A stretch of 64,000 bases of DNA from Theobroma cacao (lineage: Eukaryota; Streptophyta; Magnoliopsida; Malvales; Malvaceae): contig NC_030854.1 in the NCBI RefSeq assembly GCF_000208745.1, positions 32,949,082 to 33,013,081 of the forward strand, written 5' to 3'. How positions within the stretch are numbered: position 1 is the stretch's first letter; each line of letters opens with the position of its first letter. The notes beneath the pieces were generated by a model. The model worked only from the letters and a program-made list of their open reading frames with translations, ran no database searches and was not told the origin of the DNA. Positions 50,144 to 62,611 of the stretch are shown piece after piece. The translations under genes were made by a program, and so were the position numbers.

Positions 50144-50973
50144 TTACCTAAACCTAGGATATATGTGAGCCTGCAATGGATTCTTCATTACCATTGTAAA
50201 TTCTTGCTTCTCTGACAAATCAATGTCATCTCCATCCACAACCTTCCATTCAAACGATAAAATTAAACTCGCTACAAAATACTCTAAATGAAGCATAGCC
50301 AAACCATAAGCAAGACACATCCTTCTCCTTGCCCCAAAGGGTATCATCTTGATCTCCTTGCTACCAGTTATATTGAATACTTCCTCACCACCATCACTAT
50401 TAAGAAACCTGTTTGGCCTGAACGCCATAAGATCTTCCCAAACCTTTGGGTCCCATCCCATTTCAGCAATGAAAAAATTTACAATACCCTTCCTAGGCAC
50501 CAAAAAATTGTTCAAAACAACATCTTCTATCACTTTATGTGGCAACACAAAGTGTGCAGGAGGGTGCCTTCTTAGCCCTTCCAAGATCACTGCCTTCAAA
50601 AAAAGCATATTCTACAAGTCATCTTCGTCGACCTCTTCTTTTCCATCTCCCACGACCCTTTTAATCTTCTCAAATAGCTTTTCTTGAACATGTGGATATT
50701 TCACCAAATTTGCCATAATCCAGTGCAACGCTGTGGATGTAGTATCTATGCTAGTATTAAGAAACTCCGAGCACAAACTTACCATTTCCCCTTCATCAAG
50801 TTTCCTCTTCTCCTCATGAAGTTTTAAATCCAGCAGTGTATCAACATATGATACAATATGCTCTTCTTTATCTTCTATCTTTTTATCCTTTTTCTCCTTG
50901 CTCAAGTTTTCTTCCTTCACCTTCTTTCTGGCCCTTATCAAAGGGATCAATAGGTCTTCCTGATTTTTGTGAC
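50144..50973 (-). pseudogene. CYP89-like cytochrome P450, truncated pseudogene
   Basis: This is the C-terminal ~275 residues of a CYP89A-type P450. It has the I-helix region EFLNTSIDTTSTALHWIMAN, K-helix EGLRRHPPAHFVLPH, PERF-like FRPNRFL, and the heme loop. The heme signature is PFGARRRMCLAYGLAM, where FxxGxRxCxG is expected: the first G is R and the last G is A. A TAG at 50612-50614 (DDL-stop) breaks it where Q is usual. The N-terminal half with the membrane anchor is missing; the match stops near 50973. The large MULE ends 84 bp from its stop codon. It is non-functional. Confidence 0.85.
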
Positions 50974-50974
50974 A

Positions 50975-52994
50975 CTACAACATTTTAGACTTTTTACTAC
51001 ATAATTTTAGCTACATTTGCTATAATGTAACTAAATTTATTATATAACACTAAATATATTTCCATTCAGATTCAAAATTTAAAGGGTAATAACATAAAAT
51101 AAATTAAAAAGAGACAAACCCACAAAATAAAGGAAAATTAAAAAAGCCCCAAAATAGAGGAAGCCATGGCCCATGAAACGGCCTAAAACAAAGCTCCTTA
51201 CCTTTTAGTCAATTTTTTTTCTTGAAAAATCACTCTCACTTTATACTATCTATCTCTCATAAGCTCAGATGATATATCTTCTCTTACTCCGTTTCTCACC
51301 AAAATTTTTCAAATCTCTTTACTCTTAAATTTTTCATAAGACAGGTGAATTCTCTGTTTCTCTTTTTCTCGATTCATCAATTCTTTTTTCCTCTCTTTAT
51401 TCATTTTTCCCGTTTGACTACTAAGAAAATTTTCATGCCATTGGCATGGATCTAAAGAAATCTTCAAACATTTTCTCAACTATTTTGATTCTATGTTATT
51501 TTTTTCACACTGAGACAAGTTCAGTCTCAAGTGCTTGCCTTCAGCACCATCTATTACAACGACCACCATGCCAATTACGCCCATGATACAAGGTATTTTC
51601 TATATTTGTTTTAATTTTTTTTATGTTATTTTAGATTTACCATGTGCATTTTATTTTTTGGAGTTTCGATTTCCAAGAGAATAGGAAATGTAGTTAACTC
51701 AATCTAGTGCAAAATTTTTTTAAAAGCTCACGAACCAAATGCTATCGTCAGGAGACTCATGATTTAGGTTTCCAACTTTTTTTTTTTGAAAAAAAAAAAC
51801 TCTTTACTTTTTTTTTTGGCTTTATTATCAAGAATGGAAGTTGTTGGGTAGTTTGGCAGCTAATTTTCTATAAAATTTAATTTGGTTGGATCCTACGATT
51901 TCGGAGATGTCATTGTTGTTTATATTATAGCATAATCTAGTGAAATTTGAACTTTTTTGGGTGATGCTAAAGTGAAACAAATGTAAAAAGCATGAGAAGA
52001 GTAATTTTAACTCTTCCACAAGCGAAGATATATTTAGGAGCTGGCCCTTTTCTCAAGTTTGGGGCTTGACTTTAAACAACAATTGTTTAATGTGATAAGT
52101 AACAAATATTAATTAATTATAAGTGAAGGGAATGAGATTCAGACTTTAGCTATGCTAAAAGAGTTAATGAGCATTACCTAAATAATTTAATTATATTGAT
52201 GTCATATTTTGGTTAACCTTAAATGCTTGATTTGGAGCACATGATATCTTATTTTGTTCTTAAATTATAGCAAGTCCTAATCTTGTATAAATCTTAAAGA
52301 GAGTACAGTGTTGGCATTAACTATAAGTTATGAGATTTTTTTGGAAGTGCTAATAAAGTTGTTGGAAATAGCATGTTCAGAAAACCTTAAACTAAAATTC
52401 TTCAATTATGGTTAAAAATATCAACATAATTGCATCTTGCTTAACCTTGTCTATTTAGATTGGGAAATTATATAAGCTTTATTGAGGAGTCACCAATTGA
52501 ATTTGCAAAGACATATTGTTACTTAGTTGCAGTTAGTTACTGAGGGCACCAATCATCTATTAGCCTTTATAGACACTAAGTCTGATCTTTGTATTGTCAT
52601 TAAGAAAGCAATAGCTTTGATTTAGTTAGTATGCTTTATGCAGAGTCAAAGACATAATACTTGTTGGAGTCAAAATAAATACATGGGATGGATATTTAAA
52701 GTTCTCTCACTCTTGCCCTAAGCATAAAGAGTGAAAGTAAGACAAACTTCTCAAATTCCTTCCCCCCTCTTCCTAGTTATGATAAAGTCTGATATCCTTT
52801 TAACTTCATTTATTTATTTATTTAGCATCGTTCATACATGACTAGCTTTGGGTTATGGATTTTCTCTTTGTACTTACTAGTTTATTATTATCTGAATCTT
52901 TTTATTCCTTTATTGTATTTCTTTACTTTTATTAACTTCAAGCAATGCTTTAGCCCCTTTCTATAGTATGGGCTAGTTACAATGATGCAATATG
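50975..52994. other. Intergenic, no recognised gene
   Basis: The sequence is AT-rich and non-coding. At 51446-51592 an ATG leads a hydrophobic, signal-like 30-residue segment ahead of a GTATTT, but the frame closes almost at once (see rejected items). Nothing else is recognised up to the retrotransposon at 52995. Confidence 0.5.
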
Positions 52995-55900
52995 TGTCGT
53001 AACGTGTGGGTTCGGGAACCCGACCGCCAGACGCAAACTAAAAACTCTAAAAAATTAGGAGTCACCACCAATCTTTTTTTACTAGGTGCGATTGGCCACC
53101 TAATGACTCGATTCTAATCAACGAGGCCTTAAATTGATTTTAAGTCCGTCGAAGAGAACTTTCAACTGGTCTACAATATTCTAGATCTAGGCTCGGGAGT
53201 ACGGTTACTCCCGGGGAAGGATTAGCACCCTCGGGATGCCCGTTCCATGAGTGGTACCATTTTTTAGATTATCCTATTAGGTTTTAATTTTTAAGTTCAC
53301 TATGTTTCTTTAGTTATTATTCTCTTATTTTATCTCTTATTTAACCTAAAATGAAATGCAAATGTGAGGCAATATGAAATGCATGGCGTGGGATAAAAAT
53401 GTCAGACGAATAAACTTTTATCGAGAACGTTTTCCCGAATCCGTCCATCATACTAGTAGGATCCGGGGTGTTCTCTCACCTAAGGAATTATCCGATAAAC
53501 TCTCCTTCGCAAATTCAACAAATAATTCCCATCATCGGGGTAATTGTATGTTTTTCTTTAAAAATAATGTTTTCATGCATAATGAACCTAATTCGAGCAA
53601 AAACCTTTTATTAAAGATGTTTCTCGAGCCCTCCCATCATACTGGTGGGACCCGAGGATACTTTTTCACTTAGGAAACTTGTCGATAAATACTCGCCTTC
53701 GTAAGATCCCATCATTGAGGCTTAAACTCGAAAACAAAAATATTTATATGCAATGATATGCATGATGCAATATATATATATATGCAATTGTCTATTTTTT
53801 TACTTATTGTCATTTATTATTATTTCATTATTATTTTACTTCATTTTATTTTTTTTATTATCATATTTTCTATTCATTTTCTTATCATTATTTTTTCATA
53901 CTTTACATTTTTTATTCTAAATTTCTCTTATATTTTTCTTTTATAATTAGATAAGTTGTTTAGGATTCCTTGTTATTTTAGTCAATAAAAATTTTAAATT
54001 TTACTTTTTTATCATTTTTTTATTTTATATTTTTTTATTATTTATTATTTTATTTTTATATTTATTTAATGTCATGTATATTGCATTTTCACAAATTAAT
54101 TATTTACTATATATTTGAATTATTATTATTTTTTTTATCTCTCTTCTCTTTTTTTTTTGGTATTTATTATATTATTTTTATTGATGATTTTGTGTTGTTA
54201 AATTTTTATTTTTATAAAAAATTTCGGGATCTTGTAATCGAAGCCCTCCCATCGTACTGGTGGAGCCTTGATTCAGATTCCGAACCTAGGGAATATGGGT
54301 CCAAGATTGCGACTTCTCGCATCCCGACCCATCATCCCATCATCGGTATTAAATTAATCAATTATTTTATTAATAATTCTTTATCTTATCCTATTTTCAT
54401 TCCCTCTCTATTTGTGCCCACCTCCATTTTATAAAAAAACTATCTTTTTCACCCAATTTGTCATCTACATATATTTTTTATTACACTTATTATTTTTATT
54501 ATTTTTATTTTATTATTATTATTTTTTTACATCTTTATATTTATTTTTACCTAATTCATTCATATTTTACTTATATTAGTTCACATGATTATGTATTCCA
54601 TTTTATATTTAACATCTCGACTCTTCTTACATCTTATATATATATCTTCTCTTAAACATATTCTTAATCTAACCATATATTTCCTTTTGTATATAACTCA
54701 ATCTATATGAACCTATTTCTATTACTAAATGCTATAACATTAGTATCCACCCAAACCTATTTATTATATTATGATTTTTAATTAAATGTTCACTTACTTC
54801 CATATATAAATTTTATCCTTAAACCTATTTCTTATAACTAAAGCCACCCTCTCTTTTTGTTTTTACTTTATCATATTTTGTTTGAAAATATTTTTTCATT
54901 TATCCATTTTATTCTAACCTCTTTGTATTTTTATGTATTTTACTTTATATTTACCTCACCTATTTTTCATTATTCTATTTTACTCTATATTTTATCCCAT
55001 AAAATCTGATTATTATCATATGTATTTTATCTTTTGATTCTATTGATAATCTAATAAAACTAACTATCTTCCTACCTAATTTTAAGTCGAATTCGACATC
55101 ACAAACCAGACCAATATAAAAAAAAAAATGAAGAATTTACCTTGCTGGGAACAAACAATCCATCAAGCACTGAAACGGCGTCGTTTTGAAGCTTTTCAAG
55201 GCTTGGGTATGAAAGCTCTTTCTTTTCTTCCACCCGTCATTTCTCTTTCTACTTTCTCTCACCCAAGACCTTTTTTCTTTTCACTCACCAAACCGCCAAC
55301 CACTACCCAACGGTCGGCTCTCCCTTTCCCGGCACTTTCCTCTCTCTTTTTACCTCCTTACCTAATGGCCGCCAACGTCGCTCCCCAGCAATCGGCTCTC
55401 CCTTTCCTAGCGCCTTCCTCTCTCTTTCTCCTTCCGTTCACCAGCCACCCGAAAGCTTTATCTCTCCTCACGGCGACGTAAAACCCCCTAAACTACCCTC
55501 TTCTGACCAGCGACAGGAGACCCAAGATTCTCCTCCCAAATCCGGTGGCACCTAAAGCCTCTTTCCTTCGAATTGAGCCACCCAAATCCTGTCCTATTAG
55601 CCGGCAACACATAAAGTTTCTATCATGATTTTTGGTTTTTCTTTCTTTGGTTTTTTTTTTGGGTTTCTGGTTTGATTGCGGATTTTTGTGGCTGCTAGGA
55701 AGCTTAGGAATTTTTGGTTTACAGGTTTTTGGGTTACCGATTGCTCCCCCTTTTCAATTGCTACAGTGCCCCCTTTATACTAGGATGAAGGGGGCACACT
55801 CCACTACTTTGCCAGACGCGAATTTTTCGCGTCTGGCAAGGTGAGGGTGGTGGTTGGCAGGGTGCATCCGCACCCTGCCAGTCGTACCTTTTTTTTTAAT

Positions 55901-56018
55901 TAATTTTTTTTCTTTTATTTTAATTTTTAAATTTTTAATTCAGTTTTTATCATTTTTAATTTTTTATTTATGATTTTTTTATTTAATAAAATTTTATTAT
56001 GATTTTATAGTGTCTACA
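52995..56018 (-). repeat. 3' LTR of the Tat element (3.0 kb)
   Basis: On the + strand it starts TGTCGTAACGTG (52995) and ends ATAGTGTCTACA (56018), so TG...CA. A purine tract AAAGAGGGGAAAC (complement of 56019-56031) abuts it. It is very T-rich. It contains three diverged copies of a ~100-bp segment with CCTCCCATC.TACTGGTGG (near 53440, 53625 and 54240) and two palindromes at 55809-55880. The 5' LTR lies outside the window. Confidence 0.8.
55809..55880. repeat. Two perfect GC-rich palindromes in the LTR
   Basis: TTGCCAGACGCGAA and its complement are separated by TTT (55809-55839). TGGCAGGGTGC and its complement are separated by ATCC (55855-55880). They stand side by side ~140-210 bp from the start of the LTR in an otherwise AT-rich stretch. 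Confidence 0.85.
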
Positions 56019-56149
56019 GTTTCCCCTCTTTACGCATTTTGGAAATCCAAAATAGTGCAAAGACGTAGACATTGTATTTGACTAATTCTTTAATTCTCTT
56101 ACCAAGGTTTTTTTGTTTTGTTTTGTTATTTTTTTGTTGTTTTTTTTTA

Positions 56150-56640
56150 ATGAACTTCTCAAGATTGAGGTAATGACACTTTTAAAAATAAACTCCGTAA
56201 AATTGAGGCAACGAAACTTTAAAAATGAACTCTTCAAAGCTAAGGCAACGAAACTTTAAAAATGAACTCCTCAAAGTTAAGGCAACGAAACTTTTAAAAA
56301 TGAACTCCTCAAAGCTGAGGCAACGAAACTTTTAAAAATGAACTCTTCCAAGCTGAGGCAACGAAACTTCTTTAAACGAACTCTTCAAAGCTGAGGCAAT
56401 GAAACTTTTAAAAATGAACTCCTCAAAGCTGAGGCAATGAAACTTTTTTAAATGAACTCCTCAAAGTTGAGGCAACAAGACTTTTAAAAATGAACTCCTC
56501 AAAGCTGAGGCAACAAAACTTTTAAAATGAACTCCTCAATGCTAAGGCAACGAAACTTTTAAAAATGAACTCCTCAAGGCTGAGGCAACAAAACTTTTAA
56601 AAATGAACTCCTCAAAACTGAGGTAACGAAACTTTTTTTC
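56150..56640. repeat. 38-bp minisatellite, 13 units, in the Tat 3' untranslated region
   Basis: The consensus starts AATGAACTCCTCAAAGCTGA and continues GGCAACGAAACTTTTAAA. Each unit carries the small dyad CCTCAAAGCTGAGG. Outer units are more diverged than inner ones. A further diverged piece lies near 56670. Confidence 0.9.
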
Positions 56641-56699
56641 TTTTTTGATATGGTGAAAAATAAATCAATTCCTCATCTGAGGCTCTACGACTTTAAAGA

Positions 56700-57527
56700 T
56701 GAATTTCCCTCTTTTTCAGTTGCTTTAAAACTTTGAACATGGCAATTTAAATATTCTAATCATCTTCATTAGTTTTTTTTTTTGGTGTTTTAGAGTCTTC
56801 TCTTTGATCAATGGGGATGAACCAATCACGCTTCTGATCTCTTGTCTTCCCCGATTCATTGCTCACAACTATTTTCTTCCTCTATCATATGCATGGTCCA
56901 ATCATTCTTCACATTTTTACTGTTCTCCATTCTATTTCTATTTCCATTTTTTTCTCTCTTTTCTTAGTTTTTTCTCTTTCTTTTTACATTACCGGACTCC
57001 ATTTCATTCCCGGTCAATTATGATCCTTTTTCAAAATACTGCAAACATTTCTTTACTTTATCATGCTCTTTATTAAATATCATTCTAATTTTATGACAAA
57101 TGCAATGCAATGTACTCATATCTCCTCTTTTGGCAGAATGGAAATGATGACAATATCGAGAGCAGAAAGGCTATTTTTCATTAGAAAAAGGGAAGTTTCT
57201 ACAATAAATCATAATGACAAGGAACAAGGGAAAATCAATTAATACAAAAGGCATACAGTTCTTTCTTAATGACTGTTCCGATAGATATTGACAGTAGTCT
57301 TAAAATTTTATCTCGAAACAGGCACAATCGTCAGCTCCCTTGTCTTTTGTCTGAACATCTCGGATCATGATTTTCACCCCTTCTGTGTTAAGCCTTTGTA
57401 GTACTTGGACCTCCTTCGTGTCTAGATCGCTCTTTTGGGTTTTCGCCCTAAACACATCTCCCAGATTCAAGCTGCCTTTTCAGATTTTCAACTTGAAATT
57501 TTTTTAATTCATTTTTTCTCTCTTTTT
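56700..57527. other. Tat element 3' untranslated region
   Basis: This lies between the end of the integrase frame (about 57528) and the minisatellite. No reading frame fits a known domain. It has T-rich tracts at 56770 and 57520. Confidence 0.55.
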
Positions 57528-58510
57528 TTTTTACACAAAATATTTCTTGACAGCATCAGCATTCACTGGGTTGGAAAACTCCCTTTCATCCATCTCTGCC
57601 AAAATTAGTGCTCCTCCAGAAAAAGCTTTCTTCACCACAAATGGTCTTTCCCAATTCGACGTCCATTTCCCTCAAGGATTTTGCTGGTTTAGAGGAATTC
57701 TTTTCAATACTAACTCTCCTTCTTGGAACTGACGAGGATGTACCTTTTTGCCATATGCCCTCATCATTCTCTTTTGATATAATTGCCCATGGCAAAGTGC
57801 CGTCAACCTTTTTTCTTCTATGAGATTCAATTGCTCATAACGAGTGTTAAACTGTTCGACTTCTTCCAATTGTACTTCTTTAAGGACCCTTAGGGAAGGG
57901 ATTTCAATTTCAATTGGCAAAACTGCTTCCATCCCATATACCAAAGAGAACGGCGTAGCTTCCGTGGAAGTTCGAACTGTTGTGCGATAAGCATGCAAAG
58001 CAAAGGGTAACTTCTCATGCCAATCTTTGTATACATCTGTCACCTTTTCAATTATCCTTTCGATGTTCTTGTCGGCTGCTTCTACCGTTCCATTCATCTT
58101 TGGGAGATAAGGCGCTGAATTGTGATGTTTGATCTTGAACTTGGCACAAACCTCTTTCATCATTGAACCATTTAGGTTACTAGCGTTATTTGTGACGATC
58201 CTTTCCAGAAGACCATAGCGGCATATTATTTCTTTTTGGATGAACTTACATACCACTTTCTAGGTCACATTGGCATAATATGCTGCTTCTACCCACTTAA
58301 TGAAGTAGTCAATCGCTACCAGAATAAACCGATGCCCGTTTGATGCCTTCGGGGTTATTAACCCAATCAGATCCATGCCCCACATTGAGAATGGCCACGG
58401 TGATGTTAATACATTTAGTGAATTTGCAGGAGTGTAGATTATGTCTGCGTATATCTGACACTTGTGACACTTTCGAGCGAAATCTATACAATCTGTTTTT
58501 AACGTGAGCT
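57528..58510 (-). pseudogene. Integrase of the Tat element (broken)
   Basis: The zinc/core part reads CHKCQIYADIIYTPANSLN, then the first catalytic D in WGMDLIGLITP. The second site reads IVTNNASNLNG, where a DN is expected, so the catalytic D is N. The E is in MNGTVEAADKNIERI. Stops at about 58507 (GYY-stop, usually W), 58259 and 57669 divide it. The C-terminus ends ADAVKKYFV-stop at ~57528. Its role would be insertion of the element's DNA copy; with the D lost it cannot do this. Confidence 0.85.
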
Positions 58511-60798
58511 AGTAATACCCTGCTCTCATGACCTGTCTTGCCAACATATGCCCACTTGCATGTGCCCCATAAATTCCTTCGTGGACTTCCTCAACTATTC
58601 TTCGAGCTTCGGTTGAATCCACACATCTCAAAAGTACTTGATCCCTACTTCTCTTGTATAAGATGTCCCTGTCCAAGAAGAAATTCATTGCCAACCTTCT
58701 AATGGTTTTCTTATCATTTTCTGAGCTTTGTTTCAGATACTGCTGAAACTTGAGATAATGCACAATATCATGGTACCATGGTTTTCCGTCTACTTCTTCC
58801 TCTACACTGGAGCAGTGTGCAGGGCACTCTCGAAGATTAATCATGATGGGTTGAATCTTGACATCGGTACCAACTTTGAACATTACTGCTAGCGTGGCTA
58901 ATGCATCAGCCATTTGATTCTCCTCTCGGGGCAAATGGGTGAAGCAAATCTTATCAAAATTTTCAATCAGCTTTGAAATAAACTTATGATACCGGACTAA
59001 CTTCGAGTCACATGTCTCCCATTCTCCTCGTAACTGATAAATAACCAAAGCAAAATCCCCAAATACTTTCAAAATATGAATTTTCCTTTCAATTGCTGCC
59101 TGAAGTCCCATGACACAAGCTTCATATTCAGCCACATTATTGGTGCAAAAGAAATTGAGCTTGGCTATGATGGGATAATGACCTCCTTCTGGTGATACTA
59201 ACATAACCCCTATGCCATGCCCCAAGGCAATCGAAGCTTCATCGAAAAACATCTTCCAATTCTCTTTCTCCTCTGATTCCTCTTCATTTGTTTGACAAAC
59301 CGACATCAGATCCTCATCTGGAAACTCAAACTCCATTGGTTCATAATTCTCCTCCACCCTTTTCGCTAGAAAATCTGTGATTGCACTTCCTTTGATAGCT
59401 TTTGAGACACATATACAATATCATATTCAGACAACAACACTTGCCATCTTGCCATTCTACCTGATAAGGATGGTTTCTCGAAGATGTATTTAATAGGATC
59501 CAACTTCGCAATGAGCCAAGTGGTATGATATAGCATGTACTGCCTGAGTCGATGCGCAATCCATGCTAAAGCACAACACATTTTTTCCAACGAGGAATAC
59601 TTGGACTCGTACTCAGTGAACTTTTTACTCAAGTAGTAAAATGTTCTTTCTTTCTTACCAGTTTCATCATGCTATCCCAACACACATCCCATGGATCCTT
59701 CATTTACTGTCAAGTACAAAAGGAGGGGTCTCCCAGCCACAAGTGGTACCAACACTAGCGGCCTCAACAGATATTTTTTAACCTTGTCAAATGCCACTTG
59801 GCACTCCTCGTTCCATGCCCCAGGATTGTGTTTGTGAAGGAGCTTGAAGATCGGGTAACATTTGAGTGTTAGTTGTGATATGAACCGGGTTATATAATTC
59901 AACCTTCCCAAGAATCTTCTAACTTCTTTCTGCATTTTGGGAGGAGGCAAATCACGGATTGCTTGAACCTTATCCGGGTCAACTTCTGTCCTCTTTCACT
60001 GATGACGAAACCAAGTAGCTTTCTTGAAGTGACTCCAAAAGTACACTTTGCCGGATTTAATCTGAGCTGAAACTTCCGTAACCTCTTAAATAACCTTTCA
60101 AGATTGGTCGCATGGTCCTCTGTTTTGCGAGCTTTTACAATCATATCATCCACATACACCTCAACCTCTCTATGCATCATGTCATGAAAAAGAGTCACCA
60201 TGGCTCGTTGATAAGTTACCCCAGCATTCTTCAACCCAAATGGCATTACCTTATAACAAAAGGTTCCCCACATAGTTATGAAGGTAATTTTTTCTCTGCC
60301 CTCTAGTGCCATCTTAATTTGGTTATACCCTGAAAAACCATCCATAAAGGAAAACATGGAATGGCGAGTAGTATTGTCAACGAGGGTGTCGATGTGGGGT
60401 AAAGGAAAATTATCTTTTGGGCTAGCTCTATTCAAATCTCGATAGTCCACACACATTCTTACTTTCCCATCTTTGTTAGGCACTGGGACAATATTTGCAA
60501 CCCATTCAAGGTACTTAGCTACTTCCAAGAATCCTGCATCGAACTGCTTTTTCACCTCTTCCTTAATTTTTAACAGCATTTCAAGTTTCATCCTTCTCAA
60601 CTTTTGCTTAATTAGTTTGCATTCGGGTTTTAAAGGTAGTTTATGGGCTACAATGTCTGTATTGAGTCTTGGCATATCTTGATAGAACCATGCAAATACA
60701 TCTACATATTCATGAAGTAGCTTTATTAGTTTTTCTTTTTCAATCGGCACCAACGTTGTACCAATTTTAACTTCTTTCTTATTATCTTCATTTCCCAA
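58511..60798 (-). pseudogene. RT, RNase H and second RNase H of the Tat element
   Basis: RT (60798-~59990) keeps VPVPNKDGKVRMCVDYRDLN, FSFMDGFSGYNQI, MPFGLKNAGVTYQRAM and the YVDDMI active site. A one-base shift near 59975 joins it to RRFLGRLNYITRF. RNase H contains the YLSKKFTEYESKYS region and stops at ~59673 (VLG-stop, usually Q). The second, archaeal-type RNase H (59357-58509) has MFFDEASIALGHGIGVMLV, the NVAEYEACVMGL motif and ENQMADALATLA, all in one open frame. This defines the Tat lineage. The first D of the second RNase H motif is followed by E where G is usual. Confidence 0.88.
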
Positions 60799-61388
60799 AT
60801 TAATCGTTTCAAGTGTCTCTTAATGTGGGACAATTTGTCTCCCCTTCTGTTTTACCAGTCTTAACAAGTCCGGAGTTAAATCATAATCCTCCACGTTTTC
60901 TATATCGTCAAGTTCACTGACACTTGTACCTTTTTCAAAATTAACCTCAAAACCACTGTCATTATCATCTTCGCATTCATTATTTGGAATCTTGGAAGGT
61001 AAAGGGAATTGAAAGATGTAGAGCTATTGTATAGATAAACATTTAAAATAAAGGGATGAGATGACAAGAATGGAAATGGTGAATCATGAGGGGAGATATG
61101 AGAAATGCACTATGCATGTTAATTTATTAGAATGATAAATGATAAAAAGCCCGATACATAAAATTTTCAATGCTCTTGGGCATAAGCACGAATGTTTAGT
61201 TTACATTACTTTGAAATTGAATCACAAGTAACTGGTAAACTCATGGTGGTCTAGCTGCTCAACTTCAACTTCGGTGGCCCGAGGTATGTAGTAGGAATCC
61301 CATCCATATTTTCTAGCTGCTCTTCATTTTCCTCCGTTGAGCATATTGATAAATCAGAAAAGGCTTCCCTTAAGGCTGACATGGATTC
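60799..61388 (-). other. Spacer between protease and RT in the Tat element
   Basis: Part of this (60799-61020) still reads as polyprotein linker (NVEDYDLTPDLLRLVKQKGR), ending at a TAA near 60820. The rest shows no consistent frame. Confidence 0.5.
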
Positions 61389-62611
61389 TCAACTTCCAAC
61401 GGTGAGTGATTCAGAAAAGATGCAGCCTCCGGACCGAAATGTCTCGCAGAGATGAGGATATATCATTATATGATTTTTCAACATGTGCCTTTTAAAGCGA
61501 GCCAACCTTTCCCTTCTTCTTTCGACTATCATTTCTTCTCTTTCCTTCTTGGTCGGCTTATATCCCAGGCCAAACCTTTTTTCATTTTTGGTAGCACGTA
61601 TTGACCTTTTAATGCCTTGCAGTTCTCTTGCCAGTCCTGCCCTCGCTCGGTATCTTTTTCCTATTATTTGACTGACAGCCATCTTGGTGGTTTTGGAAAG
61701 CCTCAGAATAGGTGGTGTGGTTCCTTCTCCAACATATGTGGTGTTAACAAACTCGAAGGATCGAAAGGAACATTCAGACACTTCTTCCGTCGCTTCCACG
61801 TAAGGAGTATCCGTTGGCTTGCTTATGAGTAAGTCTTCTTCCCCGTTAACACATACAATATTTCCATCTACGATGAACTTGACCTTTTGGTGAAGCGATG
61901 AAGGTATGGCCCCAGCCAAGTGGATCCAAGGTCTTCCCAACAAATAATTGTATGAAAGAGCGATATCCATAACTTGGAATTCAGTGGTAAAGGTACACAG
62001 GTCGATTTCTATCAGTATCTCAATGTCCCCTACTACTTCTCTCCTCATCCCATCAGAGGCTCTCACAATCATCTGGTTTTTTCTCATGTAAGACATGTAG
62101 ATGGGTAAGCGGGCCAAGGTCCTCATGGCATCACATTCAAGGACGATTTATTATCAAGCAGCACTTTTACGATGGTACAACCTTTACACTTAGTAGTGAT
62201 ATGCAAGGCTTTATTGTTTTCCCTACATCCAGAAGGGATTTCTTCATCGCTAAAGGATATTATGTTACCCACTGAAATGTTCCCAATGATGTAGTCTAAA
62301 TTTTTAATTGAAATGTCATGATCCACATACGCTTGGTTCAAAATCTTCATCAAAGAATTCCTATGTGGTTCTGAGCTGAGGAGCAATGATAACAATGAGA
62401 TACGAGTAGGCAACCTGTTCAATTGCTCGACCACATTGTACTCACTGTGTTTGATGAACTTGAAGAACTCTGCAGCTTCTTTTTCGTCACTGGTCCCTTT
62501 GAGCCATCTATCGATTCTTGAGATTGCACTTTTTCTTCTCTTAGATTTTGTTCTTTTTCTTTTCCTTTCTCCTTCTTGAGATTCTCCAATGCTTCTGGTG
62601 TATAGCAACAT
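61389..62611 (-). pseudogene. Aspartic protease region of the Tat element
   Basis: The motif VLLDNKSSLNVMP stands where D-N-G-S is expected, so the flap-triplet glycine is K. It is followed, after a frame change near 62123, by SYNYLLGRPWIHLAGAIPSS and FIVDGNIVCVNGEEDLL. Upstream is EAAEFFKFIKHSEYNVVEQL, the usual lead-in of this lineage. The protease would cut the polyprotein; this copy is inactive by sequence. Confidence 0.8.

Noticed and set aside
51446..51592. Possible first exon with a signal-like peptide (FSTILILCYFF) before a GTATTT donor
   Set aside because: The frame closes just before the donor, other frames need a shift, and no second exon was found within 2 kb.
55128..55481. 117-codon ORF (KNLPCWEQTIHQALK...)
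   Set aside because: It lies wholly inside the Tat LTR, is rich in low-complexity P/S/L and has no recognisable domain.
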